This document shows, one piece after another, positions 23,904 through 33,092 of a DNA stretch of 64,000 nt; position 1 is the first letter of the stretch, and each line of letters opens with the position of its first letter. The position numbers and the translations under genes were made by a program. The notes below the pieces were generated by a model that made no database searches, was not told the origin of the DNA, and worked only from the letters and a program-made list of their open reading frames with translations. The DNA comes from Treponema bryantii NK4A124 (GTDB taxonomy: Bacteria > Spirochaetota > Spirochaetia > Treponematales > Treponemataceae): the NCBI RefSeq assembly GCF_000421345.1, contig NZ_ATWV01000008.1, positions 122,430-186,429 on the forward strand. The letters run 5' to 3'.

Positions 23904-24305
23904 ATGACTTATAACTGTACAATCGAAAAACAGGAAGATGGTATTTATGTTGCGCAGTTTCCTGATATGACTAATATTTTAACCTGTGGGTATTCTCATG
24001 AAGAAGCGTTAAAAATGGCTGAAGAAGCCTTGAATGGAGTGTTATCTGTTGATTTAGATCACGGGCACCCTATTGCCGAACCCAAATATACAGGCGGATA
24101 CCCAATAGAAGTTTCTCCTAAAGTTGCATTTGCAATTGAACTCCGTAAGGCACGGGCAAATAAAACTCAAAAAGAGGTGGCTGAAAAAGCAGGAATGAGC
24201 TATCAGCAGTATCAACGTTTGGAGAATCCTCATAAAACAAATCCAACACTTGAAACACTTTATAAGCTGCAGAAAGTGTTTAACAGACCATTTTTGGCAC
24301 TTTAA
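23904..24305 (+). CDS. hicB: HicB-type antitoxin with C-terminal XRE HTH
   Basis: The 133-residue protein has the partial RNase-H fold of HicB (EDGIYVAQFPDMTNILTCGYSHEEALKMAEEAL, residues about 10-44) and a C-terminal HTH (ANKTQKEVAEKAGMSYQQYQRLENP) for DNA binding. It should neutralise HicA and repress the shared promoter. It has a much stronger ribosome site (AAGGAGG) than hicA, consistent with antitoxin excess. A terminator follows. The module sits between the IS21 right end and a solo pair of IS21-like ends. Confidence 0.93.
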   Translation: MTYNCTIEKQEDGIYVAQFPDMTNILTCGYSHEEALKMAEEALNGVLSVDLDHGHPIAEPKYTGGYPIEVSPKVAFAIELRKARANKTQKEVAEKAGMSYQQYQRLENPHKTNPTLETLYKLQKVFNRPFLAL

Positions 24306-24312
24306 AATTGCA

Positions 24313-24350
24313 AAACTCCATCAGATAACCGATGGAGTTTGTTTTGATTT
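24313..24350 (+). terminator. Intrinsic terminator of hicAB
   Basis: AAACTCCATC (24313-24322) pairs fully with GATGGAGTTT (24331-24340) around an 8-base loop, followed by GTTTTGATTTT. Confidence 0.9.
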
Positions 24351-24483
24351 TGTCGAAAAACAACTTTTTGTTGGTCTTATATACTTGAAAAATTAATTTC
24401 CGCATACCCTTTGAAAACTGCTTTGCCATAATTATTCGGTAGAATAAAATGGTTACCTTTTGTAAAGGTATGATTATCAAGGT

Positions 24484-24528
24484 TAGAGTTCGACGATTTC
24501 AACCTGTGGCTAATTCAGGCGAGCTCTA
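24484..24528. repeat. Solo palindrome made of two IS21-like terminal repeats
   Basis: TAGAGTTC...TTTCAACC (24484-24504) is followed after TGT by GGCTAATTC...GCTCTA (24508-24528). Each 21-base arm resembles one end of the neighbouring IS21 element, TAGAGTTC side outwards, with no transposase between them. Bases 24351-24483 before it hold only AT-rich sequence and a short TACCTTT/AAAGGTA inverted repeat. Confidence 0.75.
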
Positions 24529-24535
24529 ATTCTAC

Positions 24536-25594
24536 TTAGTTTGTTCGACTTTTAATAATCTCAGCCACCTTTTTTACATCCTGAATCTTGCCCTTTGCGG
24601 CAATAAGAAGTGAGTCATCGCTATCAACAATTACGACATCATCAAGACCAATAGTTACAATTGTGCGTTTACCGCCTCTGATGTAAGAGCTTGTTGTATC
24701 AAGTGTAATTACATCATCTCCCTTTATAACATTCTGATTTTCATCCTTCTTGCTGATATCGTAGAGTGCGCTCCAGGAACCTACATCATCCCAGCCGGCA
24801 TTCAGTTTTACAACCTTACCCTTTGTGGTCTTTTCCATAACGGCATAGTCAATTGAGTCGCCTTTGATTTTTCCAAAGGCTTCCTTGTTTAGGCGGATAA
24901 AGTCAGTATCAACTACAGCTTTTTCAAAGGCTTCTATTGAAAGAGCGGCCATTTCAGGACTGTGAGTCTTAAGTTCATCAAGGAAAGTGCCTGCCTTAAA
25001 CACAAACATACCACTGTTCCATGCATATTCACCGCTGGCAAGATATTCCTGAGCTTTTTCAAGACAAGGTTTTTCTACAAAGCGTTCCAAAGTATATGCT
25101 CCATCTGTTTCGGCACCAGCAGCCTTAACATAACCGTATCCTGTTGCCGGGAAAGTAGGAACAATACCAAATGTAACGAGCTCACCTTTTTCTGCATTGA
25201 AGGCAGCTGCTTTTACAGCATTCTGGAAGGCTGGAACATCTGCAATAACGTGGTCGCTTGGAAGAACTACAACAACAGCATCCTTATCCTGCTTCATTGC
25301 AGCACAACATGCAGCGGCAATTGCAGGAGCAGTATTTTTAGCCATCGGTTCAAGAATGATTGTCGGCTTTTTGTCACTAACTTCACCAATCTGCTGAGCG
25401 ACCATAAAACGATGGCCCTCTCCACAAGAAATAATAGGACTTCCGAGATCAAGCCCCTTAAGACGAAGTAAAGTTTCCTGAATCATAGTACGCTCACTTA
25501 CGAGCGGTAAAAACTGTTTTGGATGATCGCCCCAGGAAAGAGGCCAGAGACGAGTTCCAGCCCCGCCACTTAAAATAATTGGAATGATTGTCAT
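24536..25594 (-). CDS. manC: Mannose-1-phosphate guanylyltransferase, copy 2
   Basis: This 352-residue paralogue of the enzyme at 18640-19752 has the same ILSGGAGTRLWPLSW signature and body but lacks both repeat-encoded inserts: QQIGEVSDKKPTIILEP and AAGAETDGAYTLERF are continuous. It would supply GDP-mannose to Gmd at the head of the polysaccharide locus. It is separated from that locus by a terminator, so it may need read-through or its own promoter, which I cannot identify. AGGA precedes the ATG. Confidence 0.94.
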   Translation of the reverse strand: MTIIPIILSGGAGTRLWPLSWGDHPKQFLPLVSERTMIQETLLRLKGLDLGSPIISCGEGHRFMVAQQIGEVSDKKPTIILEPMAKNTAPAIAAACCAAMKQDKDAVVVVLPSDHVIADVPAFQNAVKAAAFNAEKGELVTFGIVPTFPATGYGYVKAAGAETDGAYTLERFVEKPCLEKAQEYLASGEYAWNSGMFVFKAGTFLDELKTHSPEMAALSIEAFEKAVVDTDFIRLNKEAFGKIKGDSIDYAVMEKTTKGKVVKLNAGWDDVGSWSALYDISKKDENQNVIKGDDVITLDTTSSYIRGGKRTIVTIGLDDVVIVDSDDSLLIAAKGKIQDVKKVAEIIKSRTN

Positions 25595-25607
25595 AATAAA
25601 ATCCTTA

Positions 25608-25635
25608 CAAAAAAGGCTGTCCTATGAAACAGCCT
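25608..25635 (-). terminator. Intrinsic terminator ending the polysaccharide operon
   Basis: On the minus strand AGGCTGT and ACAGCCT form a 7-base stem with an 8-base loop, followed by six T. It lies about 125 bases after the last glycosyltransferase stop; the bases between hold no recognisable gene. Confidence 0.9.
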
Positions 25636-25760
25636 AAATTCCTCTAAAAGTGAGATTTAATTCGTATAGGTTTGGTTCTTATCGTTTATCAAAAATTCAC
25701 TTTTTCCGACTATCGCTGCCAAAAATGAGTATTTTTTACCAAACACTACCAACAGATACA

Positions 25761-26756
25761 TTAAATATTATTAAACACCTCTTTTATCCATTCAGAAAGC
25801 ATATACTTTTTATATATTTCTTCTGAAACTGGTTCAAAATTCTCATTTACAAGACTTTTATCAACACAAACCTTTTTTCTATCTATTATTATTTGATTTC
25901 TTGGATTATAGAAATCATATTCCTCTATATTTTCATTTGTTGTTAGTATTTTTTTATGAGCCCCTAACATTTCTATGGTTCTCATTGTTAAACCCCTTTG
26001 TTTTGGGTGATTGATATCTATTATATATTTTGAGTTTCCTACAATTGAAGTTATTTTTTCTTTAGTTAGTGATTCTGTATGTACTAATCCAAATTTTCGT
26101 AATCTTCGAAAATTAAAATCAGTAATTGTTCTAAGGAACAACATTAATTTCCCAGGAACATAAACATAATAATAGTATTTCAAATTCTTTAAATTAAACT
26201 CAACTCGTAGTTTATTTAAGATTTTAGCACGATCACTATGTGCAGTTCCAATAAATGTGAAATCAAATTCTTTTTTTTCTGGTGCAAGATTTTTTTCAAA
26301 AGACTTAATGAAAAAAAGAGGCCGAAAAATGAATCCATATTTTTTACAATCTACATGATCAAACGAAAGTTTTTTATCAAATAAATAAAGTATTGTTTTT
26401 ATTTTTTTATTTTCTAAAGAATCCCACATATACAGGATTAATTTTGCCATTGGATATATCTTTCTCAAATAGAGAATGGCATTCTTTGTTACAGCTTCTG
26501 GATTTACAAATAAAATATAGTCTGGATAAAAGTTATTATTTTCTTTAGCAACATGTGTATAATAACGATAAATTCGATTTGCCATTAAAAAATGAGCTTT
26601 TCTGAGTAAGACTTTTTCTATAGAAGAAGGGTTATTACGTTCATCATATAAATGAACGATAGCCCCTTGCTTTTCCATTTCCTCTTTTATTGAAATTTCA
26701 TAATTGAAGAATTTTGGAGCAAAGAAGAGAACTTTCTTTCCTTCTAATGAACTCAT
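25761..26756 (-). CDS. Probable CgeB-like glycosyltransferase
   Basis: The 331-residue soluble protein begins with VLFFAPKFFNYEISIKEEMEKQGA, contains ILYMWDSLENKK, FDFTFIGTAHSDRAKIL and the C-terminal DINHPKQRGLTMRTIEMLGAHKKILTTN. The last segment matches the nucleotide-binding half of CgeB/GT4-like enzymes found in polysaccharide loci. Donor and acceptor are unknown. The start overlaps the previous stop by four bases. It is the last gene before the terminator. Confidence 0.6.
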   Translation of the reverse strand: MSSLEGKKVLFFAPKFFNYEISIKEEMEKQGAIVHLYDERNNPSSIEKVLLRKAHFLMANRIYRYYTHVAKENNNFYPDYILFVNPEAVTKNAILYLRKIYPMAKLILYMWDSLENKKIKTILYLFDKKLSFDHVDCKKYGFIFRPLFFIKSFEKNLAPEKKEFDFTFIGTAHSDRAKILNKLRVEFNLKNLKYYYYVYVPGKLMLFLRTITDFNFRRLRKFGLVHTESLTKEKITSIVGNSKYIIDINHPKQRGLTMRTIEMLGAHKKILTTNENIEEYDFYNPRNQIIIDRKKVCVDKSLVNENFEPVSEEIYKKYMLSEWIKEVFNNI

Positions 26757-27886
26757 TTATATAACCCCTTCTTCTTCATTTCATCAAGAGATTTTTTATA
26801 ATTATCCTCTTCTATCGGCTGTGTCAATACCCATTCACAGAATTTCTTCAACCCTTCCTCAAAACTAAACTTTGGCTCATATCCCAAAATGTTTTGAGCA
26901 AGAGAAATATCTGCGTAATTATGACGGATATCCCCTAACCTAAAGTTTCCTGAAACATTGATATTACTTTCAGAGTTATAAAACTCTTTTAAATATTTAG
27001 CAACAGTCATTACGTCAACAGCCTTACCAGTTCCTACATTAAAGGCTTTATATGCACATTTGTCATTTTCAATAGCAAGAATAGTTGCATCAGCGACATC
27101 GTCTATGTAAACGAAATCACGACTTTCAGTTCCGTCCTCAAAGATATTAATGTCATGATTCTGACGAAGACTGTTACTAAAAATTGAAAGAATTCCTGTA
27201 TACGGATTCTTAAGACTTTGACCTGGTCCATATACATTCTGGTAACGGAAACTTACAGAAGGTATTCCAAGAGATTTACATACAGTATGAACAAGTTCTC
27301 CTTGTACCTGTTTTGTAATTCCATAAACAGAAGTAGGATGAATTAAACAATCTTCGCTTGTCTTTACAAGTTCTGCATTTGCACCACATTTCGGACACTT
27401 AACATTAAAGTCCCCTGAAAGCATATCTTTTTCTTCACGAGCAATAGGATATACAGTTCCACATTTAGGACAGTTATAAGTTCCTTCTCCATAAATTGCA
27501 CGACTTTCAGCAACAATGACTTTCTTTATGTTATGCTTTTCATTTGCAAGGATATCAAGAAGCAGCGCTGTTCCCCCAATGTTTGTATTACAATATTTGT
27601 AAATCTCATACATCGACTGACCAGTCCCTGTTTCTGCAGCCAAATGAATAACAGCATCCTGTTCTAAAAGTGCTTTTTGCCAATCTTCTCGACTTGTTAC
27701 TGTTCCACGTATAAAGTTTACTTTTCCCTTTATTCTATTATACAATTCTGATTCATCAGGATTTTTTCCGTGAATTTGTTCAGTAAGACAATCTAGAACA
27801 GTTACATTATAACCTTGTTCCAAAAGTTTCAACGCAATAGTACTACCGATAAAACCTGCACCACCAGTTATAAGAATATTTTTCAT
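26753..27886 (-). CDS. NAD-dependent sugar epimerase/dehydratase with inserted zinc ribbon
   Basis: The 377-residue extended SDR has GGAGFIGSTIALKL (NAD-binding), HLAAETGTG and the catalytic YGITK. After the Ser/Arg strand (VAESRAIYGEG) an insertion of about 45 residues contains two CPKCG knuckles (CPKCGTVYP and CPKCGANAE), a likely zinc ribbon near the active site. A subset of sugar-nucleotide epimerases carries this insertion; which sugar is converted is unknown. Its start is one base from the previous stop. Confidence 0.82.
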   Translation of the reverse strand: MKNILITGGAGFIGSTIALKLLEQGYNVTVLDCLTEQIHGKNPDESELYNRIKGKVNFIRGTVTSREDWQKALLEQDAVIHLAAETGTGQSMYEIYKYCNTNIGGTALLLDILANEKHNIKKVIVAESRAIYGEGTYNCPKCGTVYPIAREEKDMLSGDFNVKCPKCGANAELVKTSEDCLIHPTSVYGITKQVQGELVHTVCKSLGIPSVSFRYQNVYGPGQSLKNPYTGILSIFSNSLRQNHDINIFEDGTESRDFVYIDDVADATILAIENDKCAYKAFNVGTGKAVDVMTVAKYLKEFYNSESNINVSGNFRLGDIRHNYADISLAQNILGYEPKFSFEEGLKKFCEWVLTQPIEEDNYKKSLDEMKKKGLYK

Positions 27887-28723
27887 TTATTTACCTTCGT
27901 TTTGCTCTAAAATTTTCTGAATTTTTGAATTATCTCCCCAAACAGCAAGAGAATCATAAGGTCTATCAGGAAATGCTCCATAGTTCAGTTTAATCTTATA
28001 ATTATTATCTTTTATAAAACGCTCTACTCGACTAGCCAAAGATTCTGGAATACCAGAGCAACAGTTAATAATACCAAGGACTTCATTGTTGATTATGACA
28101 TTAGCAATCTGTTTACAGAACTCATCATAATCAATAAAATCATATTGGTTTCTACCAGTTGTAAATGGAAACTCTGTCTTCCCTTCTTTTTCCGCTGCTG
28201 TTATCTTTGAAAATATCGACGCACCTTTTTCAGAGTTTCCAACTATATAGTAACCACGGATCCACTGAAACATTGTGTTTTTCTGTTTACATACAAGTTC
28301 CAATGCTTCCCGAAGTGCATTCTTAGAAATACCATAAAGAGACATCGGATTACAAGGAGTATCTTCTCTTATTCGACCTTCCCAGAATCCAATTTCATGC
28401 ATAGACCCAAGAGCAACAATTTTCTTTACACCAGATTCTGCCATTTTGGAAAGGAACTTATAATGATTTGGAAGATCTTCTAAATGTGTATCAGAGTTGT
28501 GCACAAAACCATTTCTCCATGCCAAATGAAGTACTACATCGGGCTCTTCAAAATATTCAAAAGGTTTTTCAAGTCCAAAAATATCTCCAGCGATTGTTTT
28601 TGATCTTGTATCAATACCATCAACAATAAAATCTGTGGCAATTACATCTTGTTTTAATTGCAATAATGCCTTTACCACACCTGTCCCAATATAGCCATTA
28701 GCTCCAGTTACAAGAATTTTCAT
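27887..28723 (-). CDS. NAD-dependent epimerase/dehydratase family protein
   Basis: This SDR of about 278 residues has the NAD motif VTGANGYIGTGVVKAL, a strand HLAWRNG where HLAA is usual, an active-site Ser region ALGSMHEIG and catalytic YGISKNALRE. It is short and somewhat divergent, resembling dTDP-4-dehydrorhamnose-reductase-like or keto-reductase members of sugar loci. I start at the ATG at 28723; the in-frame TTG two codons earlier is less likely. It may reduce the product of an upstream dehydratase, but this is context only. Confidence 0.75.
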   Translation of the reverse strand: MKILVTGANGYIGTGVVKALLQLKQDVIATDFIVDGIDTRSKTIAGDIFGLEKPFEYFEEPDVVLHLAWRNGFVHNSDTHLEDLPNHYKFLSKMAESGVKKIVALGSMHEIGFWEGRIREDTPCNPMSLYGISKNALREALELVCKQKNTMFQWIRGYYIVGNSEKGASIFSKITAAEKEGKTEFPFTTGRNQYDFIDYDEFCKQIANVIINNEVLGIINCCSGIPESLASRVERFIKDNNYKIKLNYGAFPDRPYDSLAVWGDNSKIQKILEQNEGK

Positions 28724-28729
28724 TTTCAA

Positions 28730-29041
28730 CTCTTTAAATAGATTTAATTATAATATACGTATATAACGTTATTTTTTTCTTACATAATAACGTCTGCATA
28801 GTTTATGTTTCTTATGATTTACAAAATTGAGTTTTTAAGCAAAACATTTTGAACCCATCTTATAAAACGCTACAATTATACATAAAAACATCGCTTTTAA
28901 ATAAACAAATTTTTATTTAATACTTTCAATAGTTAAAAGCATATATATTTTTCCAGTGCAAAGAAGATCTATTTTCTTTTCCACTATACACTTTAACTTC
29001 GTAATATATGTGAATTTTTTTTCAGGTTTTATGAAATACAA
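28730..29041. other. AT-rich intergenic gap inside the polysaccharide locus
   Basis: This 312-base gap is the largest in the locus. It is strongly AT-rich. On the minus strand a TATAAT lies near 28750 without a convincing -35, so an internal promoter for the last three genes is possible but not shown. No open frame or hairpin of note. Confidence 0.4.
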
Positions 29042-30148
29042 TTATAAAATTTTTTTGAATAATTCTTTCCATGAAGAACAAAAGGGCTCATCACATTCCA
29101 GTTTAGGAATTGCAGTAAAATGTTTTGAATTATCATTTCTAATAACAGATTCCATTATAGCTGCAAGTTGTTTTGAATCTCTAGGATCAAAAAAAATTAC
29201 CTTTTCAGCCCCATTTGCCGCTTCACGAGCATATGGCAAGTCTGAAAGGATCATCTTCTTATTATATAGCTTGAATTCTGAAATTGGTAAGCCCCAAGTT
29301 TCTAAAAGACTTGGAAAAATAAGTACTTCTGAAGTTTGGTAGTATTCTTCACACTTTTCTCTGGAAATAAGTCCTATAAAATGTAAATGTGAATTATACC
29401 TAAACTTTTGAACAACTTTTTGACTATAAGAATTTTCCGTTCCATCTATTGTTAGATATATATTCCAGTTATTATCAGGTAATTTATTACTTAAAATCTC
29501 AGCAGCTTCACATATAACTTCAAAATTCTTAAATTCACGCGGAAATGCATTATAAAAAAATTGATTTTTTCTTAATTCATTCTCACTGAAAATTTCTTTT
29601 TTTTCGAATTCTGGATACGCAACAATAATTTTACTTTTACTTACTCTACATAGTTTTGAAATTTTTTCTCTAAACCAATACTGTTGTACAATTACAGCCG
29701 TATTTCTATGTACATTAATCTTATATATGTATTTATAAAACAGAACAAAAAGCTGAAACTTCAAACTTAATTGCATTCCTTCCTTTTTTTTTTGAAAAAA
29801 TGGTGATGGATTATGCATATAAACATATTGTTTTTTTGTTATAACAAAAGGAGTCATATCTTGTAAAGAAATCCAAATACAAGGTTTCAATTTCAAAGAA
29901 ATAAAATAAAAATAAAAATATTCATACATTATTCTGAATATCCAACTTTTCTTAGATAATGGATATGCTATATATTCAATATTACTATATTTAGGTAATA
30001 GGTCCATTGAATGCACTAATACTTTTATTTTATATTTTTCAGTAAAATTATTTAAAGAAAGTTCTTGTACACATTTCTTTAATATAGACAAAGTTCCTCC
30101 CTCGACAAGATTTATAGCGGATATAACTATTGTATTTGTATAATTCAT
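29042..30148 (-). CDS. Glycosyltransferase, GT-B fold (GT4-like)
   Basis: The 368-residue protein ends with the classic GT4 donor-binding region: HFIGLISREKCEEYYQTSEVLIFPSLLETWGLPISEFKLY, with the E-x7-E pattern. The N-terminal domain has INLVEGGTLSILKK and YVYMHNPSPFFQKK. It should transfer a sugar from a nucleotide donor on the cytoplasmic face of the membrane. Specificity is unknown. A 312-base gap follows its stop. Confidence 0.88.
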   Translation of the reverse strand: MNYTNTIVISAINLVEGGTLSILKKCVQELSLNNFTEKYKIKVLVHSMDLLPKYSNIEYIAYPLSKKSWIFRIMYEYFYFYFISLKLKPCIWISLQDMTPFVITKKQYVYMHNPSPFFQKKKEGMQLSLKFQLFVLFYKYIYKINVHRNTAVIVQQYWFREKISKLCRVSKSKIIVAYPEFEKKEIFSENELRKNQFFYNAFPREFKNFEVICEAAEILSNKLPDNNWNIYLTIDGTENSYSQKVVQKFRYNSHLHFIGLISREKCEEYYQTSEVLIFPSLLETWGLPISEFKLYNKKMILSDLPYAREAANGAEKVIFFDPRDSKQLAAIMESVIRNDNSKHFTAIPKLECDEPFCSSWKELFKKIL

Positions 30149-30165
30149 ATTTTTCCTTTTTTACC

Positions 30166-31107
30166 CTAATTTCCAAACAAAAATATATATACCATTATTA
30201 TAGGGTAGTGAATTAGATATAACCAATAAGAAAAATCATAACATTCAGTAAAAATATATAACGGCCTAGCTTTCAAGGCTACCCACATAATAATAACACC
30301 AAGGGTTATTGGTTCAAAAATAGCACAACAATAGTTATTTCTTAAAAGATAACAAACACAAAAAATGGGAATCGCTATTATGACAACTTTATTAATAACA
30401 CAAAGTATCTTCTCATAATAGAAAAAGAAAAGCATTCCTGTTGCAAAATAACTCATAAAAGCAGGAAGTTGATTTTCTATACTTGAGGGTAGATGATATT
30501 TGTCAACCAAGATTGGAATCAAAACAACATATGAAACTGAGAGTAAATACACAATGGATAAAATCATTAAACATCTATATTTTTCTAAATTAACTTCTTC
30601 AGTTTTACCAAAACATAAAAACAATATAAAAGGAAGAATAATATAAAAACCAAGTTCTATCTTTATGGTCCATAAGGAACCGTTTACAGGCGCCCCCTTA
30701 AATACACCAGGTAAATCTGGATGAATAAAATTCAATGTTGATATGTTTGCAATAAGATATTTAAGAAAACCAGAATCTGTAAAATAAGAAATTGTATCAA
30801 GAGAACTCATAAAAACCAACAATATTGCTGTTACAAAAACGACAGTCAAATAGGCTGGAAATATTTTTTTAATTCTTTTATTATAAAACTCAAAAATAGA
30901 CTTTGATGTAAAAAAACTTCTGGTTACCCAAAAGCCACTAAGAAAGAAGAAAATATTTACTGCTATCCCCCTTAGTTCAAGACATGGCAAAGCATAATTT
31001 GTTAGAACAACAAAATGTTCATAAACAACAATTAGAGCAGAGATTATACGTATTGCAGTAAATGCGTTCTTTCTAGGAATGTTTGGTAACGATATATTAT
31101 AATTCAT
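30166..31107 (-). CDS. Acyltransferase 3 family membrane protein
   Basis: The 313-residue protein has about ten membrane helices and the acyltransferase-3 N-terminal motif FTAIRIISALIVVYEHF with a conserved His, then FFLSGFWVTRSF and GSLWTIKIELGFY (the SLWxxxxE motif). This family acetylates or otherwise acylates sugars of polysaccharides. It overlaps the HddC-GmhB gene by four bases. It is one of two such proteins in the locus. Confidence 0.9.
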   Translation of the reverse strand: MNYNISLPNIPRKNAFTAIRIISALIVVYEHFVVLTNYALPCLELRGIAVNIFFFLSGFWVTRSFFTSKSIFEFYNKRIKKIFPAYLTVVFVTAILLVFMSSLDTISYFTDSGFLKYLIANISTLNFIHPDLPGVFKGAPVNGSLWTIKIELGFYIILPFILFLCFGKTEEVNLEKYRCLMILSIVYLLSVSYVVLIPILVDKYHLPSSIENQLPAFMSYFATGMLFFFYYEKILCVINKVVIIAIPIFCVCYLLRNNYCCAIFEPITLGVIIMWVALKARPLYIFTECYDFSYWLYLIHYPIIMVYIFLFGN

Positions 31108-32441
31108 TTTAAGATATTATTTACTACTTCATTCAAAGAAGTATTCTGATTTATAAGAATACTTCTTTTACAAGAAATATTTTCCCCTGCCTTCACATCA
31201 TTCTCACTATCACCAATCATATAGCTCTGTGTAAGGTCAATATTAAAGTCTATCGATGCCTGTAAAAATAAGCCAGTCTTTGGCTTTCTACAGATACAGT
31301 CACATTTATATTCAGGGCGTTCTCCTGGAAAGCCTTTATCTGTATGATGAGGGCAGAAATAAAGACCATCTATAAAGGCTCCTTCTTTTCCAAGTTCTGT
31401 CTCCATTTTTGTATGAATTTCTGCAAGTTCTTCAAATGTACAATCACCGCGAGCAATTACAGGCTGGTTTGTAACAACAATTGCAAGATAGCCTGATTTA
31501 TTAATTTTTTTTATCGCATCTGCAACACCAGGAATCAATTCAAATTGTTCTGGTTTTGTAATAAAACCATTTGACTTATTGATTGTACCATCTCGATCCA
31601 AGAAGATTGCCTTCTGTTTCTGGCTGAGGTTTCTTGCATGAACCTTACCGCTTTTAATGTCTGCTTCAGTTTCATAATAGCGATCTGGAGTTCCCATGTC
31701 CTTGATGTATTCAGGAGTTTCGTATGCAAAGATCTTTCCAGATTTGATATTGGGTTTTAGAACATCACGATCAAGATCGATTTTATCTGGAGTTTCAGGA
31801 TGACGTGGAACAAAGTTTTTCATTGTTTCACGCAATAACTCTGGCGAGATAAGTTGAAGACCTGCATTTACTAGATTTTTGTAATAAAGTCGTTCATCTT
31901 CCTTTGCCATCCACTTTATAACACGATTTGTTTTTACAGGCATTCCCCCATTTTCCGCAGGTGGTAAAACTTCAGTTACTAAAACTGATGAGTCATAAGG
32001 ATGTCCGTTAGGATGAGCCATAAGGCTTGCCCAAGATTTATGTTCTTTATGGAAGGCAATAAATCGATTAAAGTCTATGTCAAAAATTACATCACCGCAC
32101 AAAAGAAGAAAGTCATCATCTAGTACAGTTGTAGTCTGGATATCATCGCAGGCACGCCCATCAAGCATTTTGAAAAGTGCGCCGGCAGTTCCAAGCGGAT
32201 GATCTTCTGTAAAATAATTGATATTTACACCGAACCTTGAACCGTCACCAAAATATTCTTTGATTACATGTCCAAGGTGGCCGACACCAATTGTAATGTC
32301 GGTAAGTCCGCAGGCTTTGAGATTTTCAATCTGATACTGCAGAATCGGTTTTCCGCAAATTTCAATCATGGGCTTGGGAACATCGGCACGAACCGACTGA
32401 ATACGAGTTCCCATTCCACCAGCCATTATTACTACTTTCAT
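31104..32441 (-). CDS. HddC-GmhB fusion: heptose-1-phosphate guanylyltransferase plus heptose bisphosphatase
   Basis: The 445-residue protein joins two enzymes. Residues 1 to about 265 are a sugar nucleotidyltransferase (MAGGMGTRIQSVRADVPKPM, LLCGDVIFD). Residues about 275-445 are a HAD phosphatase of the GmhB type: AIFLDRDGTINKS, VTNQPVIARG, the zinc-binding FCPHHT...CDCICRKP segment and GDSENDVKAGE. Together they would dephosphorylate D-glycero-D-manno-heptose-1,7-bisphosphate and then form GDP-heptose. It follows gmhA and hddA. The fusion covers consecutive steps of the pathway. Confidence 0.92.
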   Translation of the reverse strand: MKVVIMAGGMGTRIQSVRADVPKPMIEICGKPILQYQIENLKACGLTDITIGVGHLGHVIKEYFGDGSRFGVNINYFTEDHPLGTAGALFKMLDGRACDDIQTTTVLDDDFLLLCGDVIFDIDFNRFIAFHKEHKSWASLMAHPNGHPYDSSVLVTEVLPPAENGGMPVKTNRVIKWMAKEDERLYYKNLVNAGLQLISPELLRETMKNFVPRHPETPDKIDLDRDVLKPNIKSGKIFAYETPEYIKDMGTPDRYYETEADIKSGKVHARNLSQKQKAIFLDRDGTINKSNGFITKPEQFELIPGVADAIKKINKSGYLAIVVTNQPVIARGDCTFEELAEIHTKMETELGKEGAFIDGLYFCPHHTDKGFPGERPEYKCDCICRKPKTGLFLQASIDFNIDLTQSYMIGDSENDVKAGENISCKRSILINQNTSLNEVVNNILK

Positions 32442-32459
32442 TGTAAAGATTCCACTAAA

Positions 32460-33092
32460 TTATTCAGCCCAAAAGGCTTCTTCAATTTCAAGGCACAGTG
32501 CATGATACACAGGAAGGTGAAGTTCCTGAATCATAAAGGTTTCGTTCTGAGGAACGATGATACAGATATCTGCCAATCCCTTAAGTTTTCCGCCGGTCTT
32601 TCCTGTAAGGGCAATTGTTTTAAGGCCCTTTGCTTTTGCAACAACTGTAGGATAAACGATGTCCTTTGAGTTTCCTGAAGTTGAAATACCGAGGAACACA
32701 TCGCCTTTTACACCGTAGCCGTTTACCTGTTGGGCAAACATAACGTTTCCGTCAACATCGTTCAAGCTTGCTGTCATAAGTGCAGTATTATTTGTAAGAG
32801 CAATGGCTGGAAGAGAGCCCTGAAGTTTGTCTGCAAGGTAGGCACCGGTATCTGCATCTATTGCTCTAAGCTGATTAATAAACTCTTCAGACGGAGTTCG
32901 TTTTTTACAGAAAGATTTCAAAAGCTCACCAGTTATGTGGTCGCTGTCTGCACAGGAACCACCGTTACCTGCAACTAAAAGTTTTCCGCCGTTTTTGAAT
33001 GTTTCAATCATTGCTTTTGCAGCATCTTCGATATCTTTCTTACAAACGCTAAGACTTGGATAGCGTTCAATTAATTGATCAATATATTTCAT
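32460..33092 (-). CDS. gmhA: Phosphoheptose isomerase
   Basis: The 210-residue SIS-domain protein has AGNGGSCADSDHITGEL, ISTSGNSKDIVYPTVVAKAKGLKTIALTG and the C-terminal QELHLPVYHALCLEIE, the zinc and substrate residues of GmhA. It converts sedoheptulose-7-phosphate to D-glycero-D-manno-heptose-7-phosphate. Its ATG overlaps the hddA stop. Length fits the family. Confidence 0.95.
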   Translation of the reverse strand: MKYIDQLIERYPSLSVCKKDIEDAAKAMIETFKNGGKLLVAGNGGSCADSDHITGELLKSFCKKRTPSEEFINQLRAIDADTGAYLADKLQGSLPAIALTNNTALMTASLNDVDGNVMFAQQVNGYGVKGDVFLGISTSGNSKDIVYPTVVAKAKGLKTIALTGKTGGKLKGLADICIIVPQNETFMIQELHLPVYHALCLEIEEAFWAE

